Source: Streptomyces sp. Ru71 (GTDB lineage: Bacteria > Actinomycetota > Actinomycetes > Streptomycetales > Streptomycetaceae). From it: a stretch of DNA of 64,000 bases. The DNA is taken from positions 62,001 to 126,000 of the forward strand of contig NZ_PQSS01000011.1 of the NCBI RefSeq assembly GCF_002920535.1, in the 5' to 3' direction. Positions 26,724 to 35,756 of the stretch are shown here, in pieces. The notes beneath the pieces were generated by a model. That model did no database searches. It was not told the DNA's origin and saw only the letters and a program-made list of their open reading frames with translations. How positions within the stretch are numbered: the stretch's first letter is position 1; each line of letters opens with the position of its first letter. A program made the position numbers and the translations under genes.

Positions 26724-27857
26724 TCACTCCTCGACGAGCAGCTTCTCCCGCAGCTGGGCCAGCGTCCTGGCCAGCAGCCGGGACACGTGCATCTGGGAGA
26801 TGCCGACCTCCTGCGCGATCTGCGACTGGGTCATGTTGCCGAAGAAGCGCAGCAGCAGGATCCGCTTCTCGCGCGGCGGCAGGTCCTCCAGCAGCGGCTT
26901 GAGGGACTCCCGGTACTCCACGCCCTCCAGCGCCTCGTCCTCCGCGCCCAGGGTGTCCGCGACCGCGGGGGACTCGTCGTCGGTGTCCGGGACGTCCAGG
27001 GACAGCGTGGAGTACGCGTTGGCGGACTCCAGGCCCTCCAGGACCTCCTCCTCCGAGATCGACAGCTTCTCGGCGAGCTCGTGGACCGTGGGGGAGCGGC
27101 CGTGCAGCTGGGAGAGCTCCGCCGTGGCCGTCGTCAGCGAAAGCCGCAGCTCCTGGAGCCGGCGCGGCACGCGCACCGCCCAGCCCTTGTCGCGGAAGTG
27201 CCGCTTGATCTCGCCGACGACCGTCGGGGTCGCGTACGTGGAGAACTCCACCCCGCGGTCCGGGTCGAAGCGGTCGACGGACTTGATCAAGCCGATGGTG
27301 GCGACCTGGGTGAGGTCGTCGAGCGGCTCGCCGCGGTTGCGGAACCGGCGCGCGAGGTGCTCGACGAGCGGCAGATGCATCCGGACCAGCCGGTTGCGCA
27401 GCTCGGCGTACTCGGGGCTGCCCTCCTTCAGGCCGCGCAGCTCGACGAACATCGCCCGCGCCCCGCTGCGGTCCTGCAGGCCGTGGCCGGTGGCCTGCAG
27501 ACCCGGTGCGGCCTGCCCGTTCGGCGACTGGTCCTCGGCGTCTCGCTCGTGCTCGCTCATCGTCCCGCCCGTTGCCCTTCCCCGAGCCCCGGCTTGTGCT
27601 CGGACAGGGGTGCCCCCGCTGTGCCGGCCCCGGGGCGTCCCCGGTCCGGCGCCTTCCGTCTCCCGGCGGCCGCCGTCCGCAGCCGTCCGCGAGCCGCCCT
27701 CGGCGGCCTCCTCCGGATGCGGCCGGGCCTGCTCGGGGATGCCGTCGATGCCGTCCGCCGTACGCCGGGATCCACCCTGAGCGCCCAGGGCGTTCTCGGA
27801 CGGCAGCTCCCGTGTGCCGCGCTCTTCGTCCCGCACCGGCCCGTCCCCGTTCCTCAC
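26724..27857 (-). CDS. sigH: stress-response sigma factor SigH with long N-terminal extension
   Basis: A SigB/SigF-type sigma factor with region 2 (LVEHLARRFRNRGEPLDDLTQVATIGLIKSVDRF, EFSTYATPTVVGEIKRHFRD), region 3 and region 4 (MTQSQIAQEVGISQMHVSRLL). The full frame (377 residues) begins at 27857, overlapping the anti-sigma stop by four bases. The first 98 residues are charged, low-complexity and absent from ordinary SigB proteins; ATG 27560 gives a conventional 278-residue form starting MSEHERD. S. coelicolor SigH is known to exist as several size forms from alternative starts and proteolysis, so the extension is probably real. It acts in osmotic stress and development. Confidence 0.93.
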   Translation of the reverse strand: MRNGDGPVRDEERGTRELPSENALGAQGGSRRTADGIDGIPEQARPHPEEAAEGGSRTAADGGRRETEGAGPGTPRGRHSGGTPVRAQAGARGRATGGTMSEHERDAEDQSPNGQAAPGLQATGHGLQDRSGARAMFVELRGLKEGSPEYAELRNRLVRMHLPLVEHLARRFRNRGEPLDDLTQVATIGLIKSVDRFDPDRGVEFSTYATPTVVGEIKRHFRDKGWAVRVPRRLQELRLSLTTATAELSQLHGRSPTVHELAEKLSISEEEVLEGLESANAYSTLSLDVPDTDDESPAVADTLGAEDEALEGVEYRESLKPLLEDLPPREKRILLLRFFGNMTQSQIAQEVGISQMHVSRLLARTLAQLREKLLVEE

Positions 27858-28270
27858 GCCGGCCCGGGTCCCGCGCCGCGCTGTTTGTAGAGGCTGATCG
27901 AAACGGTCTTGTCCTCGTCCACGGCGGAGGAGACCTTGCCCGCGAGGGCGGACAGGACGGTCCAGGCGAAGGTGTCCCGCGAGGGCGCGTGGCCGTCCGT
28001 GGTCGGTGCCGAGACGGTGACCTCAAGTGAGTCGTCGACGAGTCGGAAGACGCAGGACAGCACCGAGCCGGGCACGGCCTGCTGAAGCAGGATCGCGCAG
28101 GCCTCGTCCACCGCGATGCGAAGGTCCTCGATCTCGTCCAGGGTGAAGTCCAAGCGGGCCGCGAGACCGGCCGTGGCCGTCCGCAGCACCGACAGGTAGG
28201 CACCCGCAGCCGGCAGCCGGACCTCCACGAAGTCCTGGTTCACCGCGGGCTCGCCTGCGATCTGGGACAC
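27854..28270 (-). CDS. ushX: anti-sigma factor for SigH (UshX/PrsH, RsbW-like)
   Basis: A 138-residue GHKL-fold protein that binds SigH and blocks it. The N-box region is visible as EIEDLRIAVDEACAILLQQA and a late segment FAWTVLSALAGKVSS follows. I choose GTG 28270 (VSQIAGEP), which has a GGAGG five bases upstream; a TTG at 28282 is possible but overlaps that site. The four-base overlap with sigH couples them. Partner-switching would require an anti-anti-sigma factor, which is not encoded in this window. Confidence 0.9.
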   Translation of the reverse strand: MSQIAGEPAVNQDFVEVRLPAAGAYLSVLRTATAGLAARLDFTLDEIEDLRIAVDEACAILLQQAVPGSVLSCVFRLVDDSLEVTVSAPTTDGHAPSRDTFAWTVLSALAGKVSSAVDEDKTVSISLYKQRGAGPGPA

Positions 28271-28586
28271 CCTCACCTCCAAGGTGGTACAAGCTGTTCG
28301 GGGCCGAGGGTCGCCCCCCGGGTCAACGCGAAGTGTGGTACAGCGGTGACGCTATCGCGCCCAGAAGTTTCCTGTTCCGGGACCCCAACCCCTTGCCGTC
28401 ACTCATAGTAAAACTCCGGATACGCTCCGTGGCTAGGGGGTGTGCGGGCCCAATTGGGAACAGCGCGCGCCGGATTGACGTACCCAGACGTCAGACGCTC
28501 GAACCGTACCCGGTACGGGCCCTTCCGGTCTTCTGTCCCGCCCGTTTCACCCACCGGACCGCTCACGCCGGAACGTGCCGGACCGC
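28271..28586 (-). promoter_or_regulatory. ushX-sigH control region
   Basis: About 316 non-coding bases separate ushX from the zinc-finger gene. In S. coelicolor this operon has several promoters, including a BldD-controlled one. Here I see an AGTGACG near 28398 and a GTCACCG near 28345 (minus strand) that might form half-sites, but I cannot place a promoter reliably. Confidence 0.4.
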
Positions 28587-28847
28587 TCACACCAGTACAT
28601 GGTCGACGAAGCACCAGCGCCAGTCCTCACCGGGTTCGAACGTCCGCATCACCGGGTGACCGGAGTCCTTGTGGTGCTCGGTGGCGTGCCGGCCCGGCGA
28701 GGAGTCGCAGCAGCCCACGTGGCCGCACGTCATGCACAGCCGCAGCTGCACCGGATGCGTGCCGTCCCGCAGGCACTCCGGACACGTCTCGCTCTGCGGC
28801 TGAGGTTCCGGACGCGGCAGCGCGTCGGCGTGCGTGCACTGTTTCAT
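28587..28847 (-). CDS. UBP-type zinc-finger protein
   Basis: An 86-residue protein made almost wholly of a ZnF-UBP domain: CPECLRDG, LRLCMTCGHVGCCDSSPGRHATEHHKDSGH, then the WRWCFVDH end. The Cys/His ligands for three zinc sites are present. In eukaryotes this domain binds the free C-terminus of ubiquitin; its role in bacteria without ubiquitin is not known. It is often encoded beside cation/proton antiporters in actinobacteria, as here, where it is divergent from the NhaP gene across 60 bases. Confidence 0.9.
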   Translation of the reverse strand: MKQCTHADALPRPEPQPQSETCPECLRDGTHPVQLRLCMTCGHVGCCDSSPGRHATEHHKDSGHPVMRTFEPGEDWRWCFVDHVLV

Positions 28848-28907
28848 GATTGCCAGGTTACGACGGGCCCGCGGACGGCGGCGCGGAAAAGAGGGCGGGC
28901 GAGGACC

Positions 28908-30506
28908 ATGGACGTGATGCCACTGCTGTTGCTGGTGGCGGGCAGTGCGGCGGTCGCCGCGGCGGCCCGGCGCACCCCGGTGCCCGCGCCGCTGCTGCTG
29001 GTCGCGGCCGGCCTGGCCGTGTCGTACGTGCCCGGCATCCCCGACTACCGGCTCGACCCGGACGTGGTGCTGCCCCTGCTGCTGCCGCCGCTGCTGTACA
29101 CCTCCGCCACCGACAGCTCCTACCTGGACCTCAGAGCGCAGACGCGGCCGGTGGCGCTGCTGTCCGTCGGCTACGTCCTGTTCGCGACCGTCCTCGTCGG
29201 CTGGGCCGCGTACGTGCTCGTGCCCGGCCTGCCGCTGACCGCGGCGCTCGTGCTCGGCGCGGTCGTCGCGCCGCCGGACGCGGTGGCGGCGACGGCGGTG
29301 GCGCGCAGGGTCGGGCTGCCCTCCCGGATCACCACGATCCTCCAGGGCGAGTCCCTGCTGAACGACGCCACCGCGATCACCGCGTACAAGGTGGCCCTCG
29401 CCGCGGCCGTCGGCGAGGGCGCGTCCTGGGCCGGCGGGATCGGCGAGTTCCTGCTCGCGGCGGTCGGCGGCGTGGTGGTGGGCCTGGTCCTGATGGCCCC
29501 GATCCACTGGCTGCGCACCCACCTCAAGGAACCCCTGCTGCAGAACACCCTCTCGCTGCTGATCCCGTTCGTCGCCTACGCGGCGGCCGAGCAGGTCCAC
29601 GCCTCGGGTGTGCTGGCCGTGGTCGTCGTCGCGCTGTACCTCGGGCACCGCGCGTGGGAGGTCGACTTCGCCACCCGGCTGCAGGAGGAGGCGGTGTGGA
29701 AGATGGTCGCCTTCGTCCTGGAGTCGGCCGTCTTCGCGCTCATCGGCCTGCAACTGCCGGTCGTCCTGAAGGGCCTCGGGGAGTACGAGGGTGCCGACGC
29801 CGCCTGGTACGCCATCGCGCTCTTCCTGGTGGTCGTCGCGGCCCGCTTCCTGTGGGTGTACCCGGCGACCTTCCTGCCGCGGCTGCTGTCGGCACGCGTG
29901 CGTACGCGCGAGGACAACCCCACCTGGCGTGCCCCGGTCGTCATCGCGTGGGCCGGCATGCGCGGGGTCGTCTCCCTGGCCATCGCCTTCTCCATCCCGC
30001 TCCACCTGCACGACGGCGACCAGCCCTTCCCGCAGCGCAACCTGATCCTCTTCCTGACCTTCACCACGGTCATCGGCACCCTCGTGGTGCAGGGACTGAC
30101 CCTGCCCCCGCTGATCCGCCTGCTGAAGTTCCCCGGCCGCGACATCCAGGCCGAGACCCTGGCGGAGGCCAACGCGCAGGCGCAGGCGTCCCGCGTCGCC
30201 GAGCAGCGCCTGGACGACCTCCTCGCCGACGAGCGCAACGCCCTTCCGCCGCCGCTCGCCGACCGGCTGCGCACCGTCCTGGAGCGCCGCCGCAACGCCG
30301 TGTGGGAACGCCTCGGCCAGGTCAATCCGATCACCGGTGAGACCGCCGACGACACCTACCGGCGGCTGTCCAGCGAGATGATCAGCGCCGAACGTGAGGT
30401 CTTCGTGAAGCTGCGCGACGGCCGCTACATCGACGACGAGATGCTGCGCACGCTGCTGCGCCGCCTGGACCTGGAGGAGGCGGCGGCCTACCGCGAGGCG
30501 ACCTGA
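28908..30506 (+). CDS. Na+/H+ antiporter, CPA1/NhaP family
   Basis: A 532-residue protein with about 12 membrane helices from residue 4 to about 405. The NhaP-type transport core is visible as GAVVAPPDAVAATAVARRVGLP and GESLLNDATAI, where the asparagine-aspartate pair lies in helix 5, and WAGMRGVVSLAIAFSIPL in a late helix. A hydrophilic C-terminal tail of about 120 residues, with coiled-coil character, probably regulates activity. It exchanges cytoplasmic Na+ for external protons. The 3' end overlaps the convergent PLP-enzyme gene by 19 bases. Confidence 0.93.
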   Translation: MDVMPLLLLVAGSAAVAAAARRTPVPAPLLLVAAGLAVSYVPGIPDYRLDPDVVLPLLLPPLLYTSATDSSYLDLRAQTRPVALLSVGYVLFATVLVGWAAYVLVPGLPLTAALVLGAVVAPPDAVAATAVARRVGLPSRITTILQGESLLNDATAITAYKVALAAAVGEGASWAGGIGEFLLAAVGGVVVGLVLMAPIHWLRTHLKEPLLQNTLSLLIPFVAYAAAEQVHASGVLAVVVVALYLGHRAWEVDFATRLQEEAVWKMVAFVLESAVFALIGLQLPVVLKGLGEYEGADAAWYAIALFLVVVAARFLWVYPATFLPRLLSARVRTREDNPTWRAPVVIAWAGMRGVVSLAIAFSIPLHLHDGDQPFPQRNLILFLTFTTVIGTLVVQGLTLPPLIRLLKFPGRDIQAETLAEANAQAQASRVAEQRLDDLLADERNALPPPLADRLRTVLERRRNAVWERLGQVNPITGETADDTYRRLSSEMISAEREVFVKLRDGRYIDDEMLRTLLRRLDLEEAAAYREAT

Positions 30507-31432
30507 TCCGTACCGGGACCGGACCGAGGCGGGCGAGACGGGGGGAACGGGCGGCCCGTGATCACGGCTGCGAGGACGGTGCCGCGCGGGAAGGCCCCCT
30601 CCTCGGTCAGGGCGACGAGCCCGTACAACAGCTTGGCGACATAGAGACGTTCCACGGGCAGTCGGTGCCGCTCCTCGAAGTCCTCCGCGAACGCGTCCAG
30701 CAGGGCGGGCACGCGCGCGTAGCCGCCGAAGTGGAAGCGCTCGTCCAGGGACCAGCTGCCGCGCCGGCCGCCGAAGGCCGCGCCCTGCAGCCGCCGTATC
30801 TCGTCGGCGAGGAAGCCTCCCTTGAGCACCGGGATGCCGAGCGCCCGCTGCCCGGGCCCCAGTCCGGCGGCCAGCCCGGCCAGGGTGCCGCCGGTGCCGC
30901 AGGCGACCGCGACCACGTCCGCCCGGCCGCGCAGTTCCGCGCCGAGCGCCAGGCATCCCCGCACCGCCGCCGCGTTGCTGCCGCCCTCGGGCACGACGTA
31001 CGCGTCCGGGACCCCTGCCGAGCCCAGGACCGCGGCAAGGATGTCCGGTTCCGCTTTACGGCGATACGTCGACCTGTCGACGAAGTGCAGCCGCATGCCG
31101 TCGGCGGCGCACCGGGCCAGCACGGGATTGAGGGGGCGGCCGGCCAGCTCCTGGCCGCGGACCACACCCACCGTGGGCACGCCCAGGAGGCGGCCCGCGG
31201 CGGCCGTGGCCCGCAGGTGGTTGGAGTACGCGCCGCCGAACGTCACGATCGGGCGCCCGGCCGCCGCCGTGAGGTTGGGCGCCAGCTTGCGCCACTTGTT
31301 GCCGACCAGCTCCGGGTGGATCAGGTCGTCGCGCTTGAGGAACAGACGGACGCCGTGCCGGGCGAAACGGTCGTCCGGCACCTCCCGCAGGGGCGAGGGG
31401 AGACGGGGTTCAAGGGCGTCCAGGCTGGTCAC
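30488..31432 (-). CDS. PLP-dependent D-cysteine desulfhydrase/ACC deaminase-family enzyme
   Basis: A 314-residue fold-type II PLP enzyme. The lysine of LVGNKWRKL is the predicted Schiff-base residue, GGAYSNHLRA holds the nucleophile-loop serine and asparagine, and ACGTGGTLAGLAAGL forms the phosphate-binding loop. Sequence alone does not separate ACC deaminase from D-cysteine desulfhydrase; the latter-like group is more common in Streptomyces. The stop overlaps the antiporter 3' end on the other strand. It follows the amidase gene by 22 bases on the same strand. Confidence 0.85.
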   Translation of the reverse strand: MTSLDALEPRLPSPLREVPDDRFARHGVRLFLKRDDLIHPELVGNKWRKLAPNLTAAAGRPIVTFGGAYSNHLRATAAAGRLLGVPTVGVVRGQELAGRPLNPVLARCAADGMRLHFVDRSTYRRKAEPDILAAVLGSAGVPDAYVVPEGGSNAAAVRGCLALGAELRGRADVVAVACGTGGTLAGLAAGLGPGQRALGIPVLKGGFLADEIRRLQGAAFGGRRGSWSLDERFHFGGYARVPALLDAFAEDFEERHRLPVERLYVAKLLYGLVALTEEGAFPRGTVLAAVITGRPFPPSRPPRSGPGTDQVASR

Positions 31433-31454
31433 GGCACCATTGTCGAACAGCCGC

Positions 31455-32045
31455 TCACTTCAGGCGGTCGCGGATCCGTGCCCGCAGCCACGTCATCGTG
31501 AACCCCCGCGGGTCCACCTTCCCCGGTTGCCACTCCAGGTGCCCGATGACCGACCGCTGTGTCCAGCCGTGCCGGCGGCAGACGGCCGCCGCCGCCTTCT
31601 CGATCGCCTCCAGCTGGGCCTCGGGCCAGGGGTCCTCGCCGTCGCCGAGGTTCTCGCACTCGAAGCCGTAGAAGCAGCGGTTGCCGTCGGTGTCGGCCTC
31701 GTTGTCGTGGGGCAGCGCCTTCTCCGCGATCACCGCGCGCAGTACGTCGTGGTCGCCGAGGCCGGCGTGGTTGGCGCGGCCGTAGCCGACCAGGTGGACC
31801 GTGCCGTCCTTGGTGATCACGCCGTGGCACAGCGGGCCCGGCAGCCCCGGGTGTCCGTCGCGGCAGAGCTCCACCGTGCGCGCGCTGCCGCGGGTCACCG
31901 TGTGGTGGATCATCACGCCGTGCACCGGGCCCCAGGGGCCCTTGTGATTGCGGTTGTGATGCCTCCAGTCGCCGACTTCGACGACCTTCAGACCCTCGGC
32001 TCTCAGCGCGGCCAGGAAGTCGCTCGCGGACAGGGGTGAGGCCAT
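31455..32045 (-). CDS. N-acetylmuramoyl-L-alanine amidase (Amidase_2/PGRP type)
   Basis: A 196-residue protein that would cleave the bond between muramic acid and the peptide stem. GVMIHHTV carries the first zinc ligand, YGFECENLG a central motif, and SVIGHLEWQPGKVDPRG the second histidine and a third ligand position. No signal peptide or cell-wall-binding repeat is visible, so export, if any, is not by a classical route; phage endolysins share this layout, but no other phage gene is near. I start at ATG 32045, just after a GGAGG-type site. Confidence 0.88.
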   Translation of the reverse strand: MASPLSASDFLAALRAEGLKVVEVGDWRHHNRNHKGPWGPVHGVMIHHTVTRGSARTVELCRDGHPGLPGPLCHGVITKDGTVHLVGYGRANHAGLGDHDVLRAVIAEKALPHDNEADTDGNRCFYGFECENLGDGEDPWPEAQLEAIEKAAAAVCRRHGWTQRSVIGHLEWQPGKVDPRGFTMTWLRARIRDRLK

Positions 32046-32336
32046 GTCGCCTCCTTCGTGCTGCCGTGCCGCGGCCACGGGTCGCGGCCGCCGTCGTTAC
32101 AGCGCTTGTACCGAAACGGGATGTCCTGGACCACATCGTTCGTACGGTGTGCGAGCCGATCCGGACATGCCGGGACCGATCGGTGGGGAAGCGGATTTCT
32201 CCCTCTTCCCAGCGAGCGGTGATCCAACCCCGCTCTTTCGTGTAATAGCACCGGCACGCTCCGTGATGGGAGCCTGGTCGGAGATCGATGCCTGGCGCAC
32301 TTCGGAGCCAGTGCAGCACTGGGAGGGCAGTTCTCT
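32046..32336 (+). promoter_or_regulatory. upstream region of the encapsulin operon
   Basis: A 291-base divergent spacer between the amidase and the encapsulin gene with no convincing ORF. It should carry both promoters. A GCACTTCGGAGCCAGTGC stretch (about 32298-32315) has weak dyad symmetry. I see no clear CRP-type site, which would have been of interest because the shell protein carries a cyclic-nucleotide-binding-like domain. Confidence 0.45.
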
Positions 32337-33743
32337 ATGTCGGTAGGCGAAGAGGTCCGCACGGAAGAGACCCGGCCGCAGCAGAGCCTTGGCACCGCGG
32401 CCGCGCGGAACCTGGCCACCACCACCAAGTCCGTCCCGCAGATGCAGGAGATCAGCTCGCGCTGGCTGCTGCGGCTCCTGCCGTGGGTGGATGTGCAGGG
32501 CGGCACGTACCGGGTGAACCGGCGGCTGACCTACGCGGTCGGCGACGGCCGCATCACGTTCGTGAAGACCGGGGACCGGGTCGAGGTGATCCCCGCCGAG
32601 CTGGGTGAGCTGCCCGCCCTGAGGTCGTACGAGGACGAGGAGGTGCTGGCGGAACTGGCCCAGCGCTGCCGGCAGCACGAGTTCGCCCCGGGCGACGTGA
32701 TCGCCTCCTTCGGCAGCCAGGCCGAGGAGGTGTACCTGCTGGCGCACGGCAGGGTGGAGAAGGTCGGCACCGGCCCCTACGGCGACGACCAGGTCCTCGG
32801 TGTGCTCGCCGACGGCGCGTACTTCGGCGACCAGGCGTTGCTGTCCGGCGACGCCATCTGGGAGTACACCGCCCGCGCGGACACCGCGTGCACGGTGCTG
32901 ATCCTCTCCCGCCAGGACGTCGAGCAGGTCGCCGAGCGCGCCGAGTCCCTGCGCGAGCAGCTGCGGCGCACGCGCTCGGTTCCGGCCCAGCGCACCAACA
33001 AGTACGGGGAGAAGGAGGTCGAGCTGGCCGCCGGTCACTCCGGCGAGCCGGACATCCCGCACACCTTCGTCGACTACGAGGCCCGGCCCCGCGAGTACGA
33101 GCTGAGCATCGCCCAGACCGTGCTGCGCATCCACACGCGCGTGGCCGACCTGTACAACCAGCCGATGAACCAGACCGAGCAGCAGCTGCGGCTCACCGTC
33201 GAGGCGTTGAAGGAGCGCCAGGAGCACGAGCTGGTCAACAACCGTGAGTTCGGCCTGCTCAACAACTGCGAGTACGACCAGCGGATCCAGCCGCACGACG
33301 GCGTGCCCAGCCCGGACGACATGGACGAGCTGCTCAGCCGGCGGCGCGGCACCAAGATGTTCCTCGCCCACCCGCGCGCGATCGCCGCGTTCGGGCGGGA
33401 GCTGAACAAGCGCGGGCTCGTCCCCGAGACCATCGACGTGGGCGGCAACCGCATCCCGACCTGGCGGGGCGTGCCGATCTACCCGTGCAACAAGATCCCG
33501 GTGACGGAGGCGCGCACCACCTCCATCATCGCGATGCGTCTCGGTGAGCAGGACCAGGGCGTCATCGGCCTGCGACAGTCCGGCCTCCCCGACGAGATCG
33601 AGCCGAGCCTGTCCGTGCGGTTCATGGGCATCAACGAGCAGGCGATCATCAAGTACCTGGTGACGGCGTACTACTCGGCGGCGGTGCTCGTGCCCGATGC
33701 GCTGGGCGTGCTGGAGAACGTCGAGATCGGCCGCTGGCGGTGA
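32337..33743 (+). CDS. family 2B encapsulin shell protein with cNMP-binding-like domain
   Basis: A 468-residue protein. Residues 1-95 and 210-468 form the HK97-like shell sequence ([63 protein letters not shown]), while about 100-205 is an inserted cyclic-nucleotide-binding-like domain ([30 protein letters not shown], then YFGDQALLS). The usual phosphate-cassette FGE is FGD here. Family 2B encapsulins self-assemble into nanocompartments; the best-known streptomycete relative is EshA. The stop overlaps the start of the polyprenyl transferase (GTGA), which marks that enzyme as the likely cargo. The role of nucleotide binding is unresolved. Confidence 0.93.
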   Translation: MSVGEEVRTEETRPQQSLGTAAARNLATTTKSVPQMQEISSRWLLRLLPWVDVQGGTYRVNRRLTYAVGDGRITFVKTGDRVEVIPAELGELPALRSYEDEEVLAELAQRCRQHEFAPGDVIASFGSQAEEVYLLAHGRVEKVGTGPYGDDQVLGVLADGAYFGDQALLSGDAIWEYTARADTACTVLILSRQDVEQVAERAESLREQLRRTRSVPAQRTNKYGEKEVELAAGHSGEPDIPHTFVDYEARPREYELSIAQTVLRIHTRVADLYNQPMNQTEQQLRLTVEALKERQEHELVNNREFGLLNNCEYDQRIQPHDGVPSPDDMDELLSRRRGTKMFLAHPRAIAAFGRELNKRGLVPETIDVGGNRIPTWRGVPIYPCNKIPVTEARTTSIIAMRLGEQDQGVIGLRQSGLPDEIEPSLSVRFMGINEQAIIKYLVTAYYSAAVLVPDALGVLENVEIGRWR

Positions 33744-34855
33744 CCCTCCCCGTCCAGGGGCCGTGTGCCCGTCCCACGGCGGGGCGGGCACACGCTTCGG
33801 CCGCGCTCCCGGCGCAGGGCGGGGCGACGACGGACGGCGCGGAGGCGGCGGTGCTTCTGGAGCGGGCGCGGGTCCTGGTCGATCCCGAGCTGCGCGCGGC
33901 GGTGGCCTCGCTGCCGCACTCCATGCGACGTGTCGCCGGGTACCACTTCGGCTGGGAGCGGGCGGACGGCACTGCGGACTCGGCACCCGCGGGCAAGGCG
34001 CTGCGGCCGGCGCTCGTCCTCGCGGCGGCCGACGCGCTCGGCGGGCGGCCTGCGCTGGAGAGCGCGGTGCGGGTGGCCGCGGCGGTGGAGCTGGTGCACA
34101 ACTTCACGCTGCTGCACGACGACGTGATGGACCGGGACAGCACCCGGCGGCACCGGCCGACCGCCTGGACCGTGTTCGGGGACGCCGACGCGATCCTCGC
34201 CGGCGACGCCCTGCAGGCCCTCGCGCTGCGGATGCTCGCGGAGGATCCGCATCCGGCGGCCGCGGCGGCGGCCGCGCGGCTGACGTCCTGTGTCGTCGAG
34301 TTGTGCGCCGGGCAGCACACCGACACCGCGCTGGAGCGGCGCGCGGCCGGTGAGGTGGGGATCGACGAGGTGCTCGCCATGGCCGAGGCCAAGACCGGGG
34401 CGCTGCTGGGCTGTGCCTGCGCGATCGGTGCGCTGTACGCGGGAGCGGAGGTGGAGGACGTCGAGGCGCTGGAGGTGTTCGGGCGGGAGGCCGGGCTCGC
34501 CTTCCAGCTCATCGACGACGTGATCGGGATCTGGGGGGATCCCCGGCACACCGGCAAGCCGGCGGGGGCGGATCTCGCGGCGCGGAAGAAGTCGCTGCCG
34601 GTGGTCGCGGCGTTGGCCTCCGGCACGGGGGCGGCGCGGGAGCTGGCGGAGTTGTACGCGGTGCCGTTCGAGGCGGGGGATGTGGAGCGGGCGGCGTCCG
34701 CCGTGGAGCGGGCCGGTGGGCGGGACTGGGCGCAGGAGCAGGCGGCGGATCGTATGTCGCGGGCTGTTTGTGCGTTGGCTCGGGTTTTGCCGGAGCCGGA
34801 GAGGGCGGGGGGTTTGCTGAGTCTGGCGGAGTTTGTCACGCGGCGTTGTTCGTGA
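33740..34855 (+). CDS. polyprenyl diphosphate synthase, predicted encapsulin cargo
   Basis: A 371-residue isoprenyl diphosphate synthase. The first aspartate-rich motif is DDVMD at residues 127-131 and the second is DDVIGIWGD from residue 259. The GTG start overlaps the shell gene stop. The first 35 residues are rich in Pro, Ala and Gly and have no counterpart in free-standing synthases; such disordered N-terminal extensions act as cargo-loading segments in family 2 encapsulin systems, so this is the predicted targeting region (inference). Chain length of the product cannot be read reliably from sequence. Codons in the last 150 bases are less GC-biased than the rest. Confidence 0.92.
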   Translation: MTLPVQGPCARPTAGRAHASAALPAQGGATTDGAEAAVLLERARVLVDPELRAAVASLPHSMRRVAGYHFGWERADGTADSAPAGKALRPALVLAAADALGGRPALESAVRVAAAVELVHNFTLLHDDVMDRDSTRRHRPTAWTVFGDADAILAGDALQALALRMLAEDPHPAAAAAAARLTSCVVELCAGQHTDTALERRAAGEVGIDEVLAMAEAKTGALLGCACAIGALYAGAEVEDVEALEVFGREAGLAFQLIDDVIGIWGDPRHTGKPAGADLAARKKSLPVVAALASGTGAARELAELYAVPFEAGDVERAASAVERAGGRDWAQEQAADRMSRAVCALARVLPEPERAGGLLSLAEFVTRRCS

Positions 34856-34925
34856 CGATTGCCTGCGGCGCTTGGCCGGGCTTGGCTGCGGTGGTCTTTC
34901 GTCTGCGGGTGCGTTGTGGTTGCTC

Positions 34926-34944
34926 GCGCAGTTCCCCGCGCCCC
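34926..34944 (+). repeat. second copy of the dispersed 19-mer repeat
   Basis: Exact copy of GCGCAGTTCCCCGCGCCCC found at 7790-7808, here in the spacer between the prenyltransferase and acetyltransferase genes and followed by unrelated sequence. This 205-base spacer (34856-35060) otherwise has no recognisable gene. Confidence 0.8.
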
Positions 34945-35060
34945 CTTGAACGCCTGCGGCGGCCCCCTCCCGCCGTGCGCGGGTGCGGGCCGTCGCCGGG
35001 CGGGCGTGCGGGATAGGGTCAACGACCGTATTCCGTAGGCGGGTTGGTGGGAGGGTCCTC

Positions 35061-35648
35061 GTGGGTGTGGTCATACGGCGGGCGGATGCGGGGGATCGGG
35101 ACCTCGTCGTGCGGTTGTTGGACGAGGCCTTTCTGGATGATCCGGTCAGCGCGTGGGTGTTTCCCGGGGAGGAGTACCGGCGCCGTACGCATCGGCGGTT
35201 GATGGGGGCCTTCACCGACATCGTGCTCGGTGAGGGGTGGATCGATCTCAGCGATGACTTGGCTGCCTGCGCGTTGTGGCTGTCCGTGCCCGGTGGCGAG
35301 CACGGGGAGGACGAGGGGCCCGCTGAGCTGCGGCAGGCGGTGGATCCGGGAAATGAGCGGGTGGAGTTGATCGGGCGGCTGACCGCCGGGGTGCACCCCG
35401 GGGAGCGTGCGCATCTCTATCTGTGGATGATCGGGGTCGCTCCGGAGCGGCAGGGGGAGGGGCTGGGCACCGCGTTGATCGAGCATGTGCTTCAGCGGTG
35501 CGACCGCGAGGGGCTGCCCGCCTATCTGGAGGCCAGCAACGTGCGCAGCCGGGCGTTGTACGAGCGGCTCGGCTTTGCGGTCATGGGTGACCTGGATCTG
35601 CCCGACGGGCCCCGGATGTGGCCGATGTGGCGGGAGCCGCGGGGCTGA
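35061..35648 (+). CDS. GNAT-family N-acetyltransferase
   Basis: A 195-residue GNAT protein from GTG 35061, chosen because GGGAGGG ends five bases upstream; the frame is open further 5' but that part crosses a repeat-bearing spacer. Acetyl-CoA-binding sequence is visible as IGVAPERQGEGLGTALIEHVLQR, followed by YLEASNVRSRALYERLGF. The substrate is unknown. It lies downstream of the encapsulin operon, but 205 bases and a dispersed repeat separate them, so co-function is not implied. Confidence 0.88.
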   Translation: MGVVIRRADAGDRDLVVRLLDEAFLDDPVSAWVFPGEEYRRRTHRRLMGAFTDIVLGEGWIDLSDDLAACALWLSVPGGEHGEDEGPAELRQAVDPGNERVELIGRLTAGVHPGERAHLYLWMIGVAPERQGEGLGTALIEHVLQRCDREGLPAYLEASNVRSRALYERLGFAVMGDLDLPDGPRMWPMWREPRG

Positions 35649-35756
35649 AGCGGAGGGTCGTCTCTTAATTGATGCGGGTGGGGAAATCTCCTTGCAACCA
35701 CTACAAGTGGAGTACTACAACTGAAGTGATCACCCGCCTACGGAAAAGAGACCGGC

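Noticed and set aside
31455..32045. Amidase as a sign of prophage
   Set aside because: No phage structural, integrase or lysis genes surround it; single amidase genes of this type are normal in Streptomyces.
32337..33743. Shell gene as a CRP/FNR transcription factor
   Set aside because: It has a cyclic-nucleotide-binding-like domain but no HTH; the flanking sequence matches family 2B encapsulin shells.
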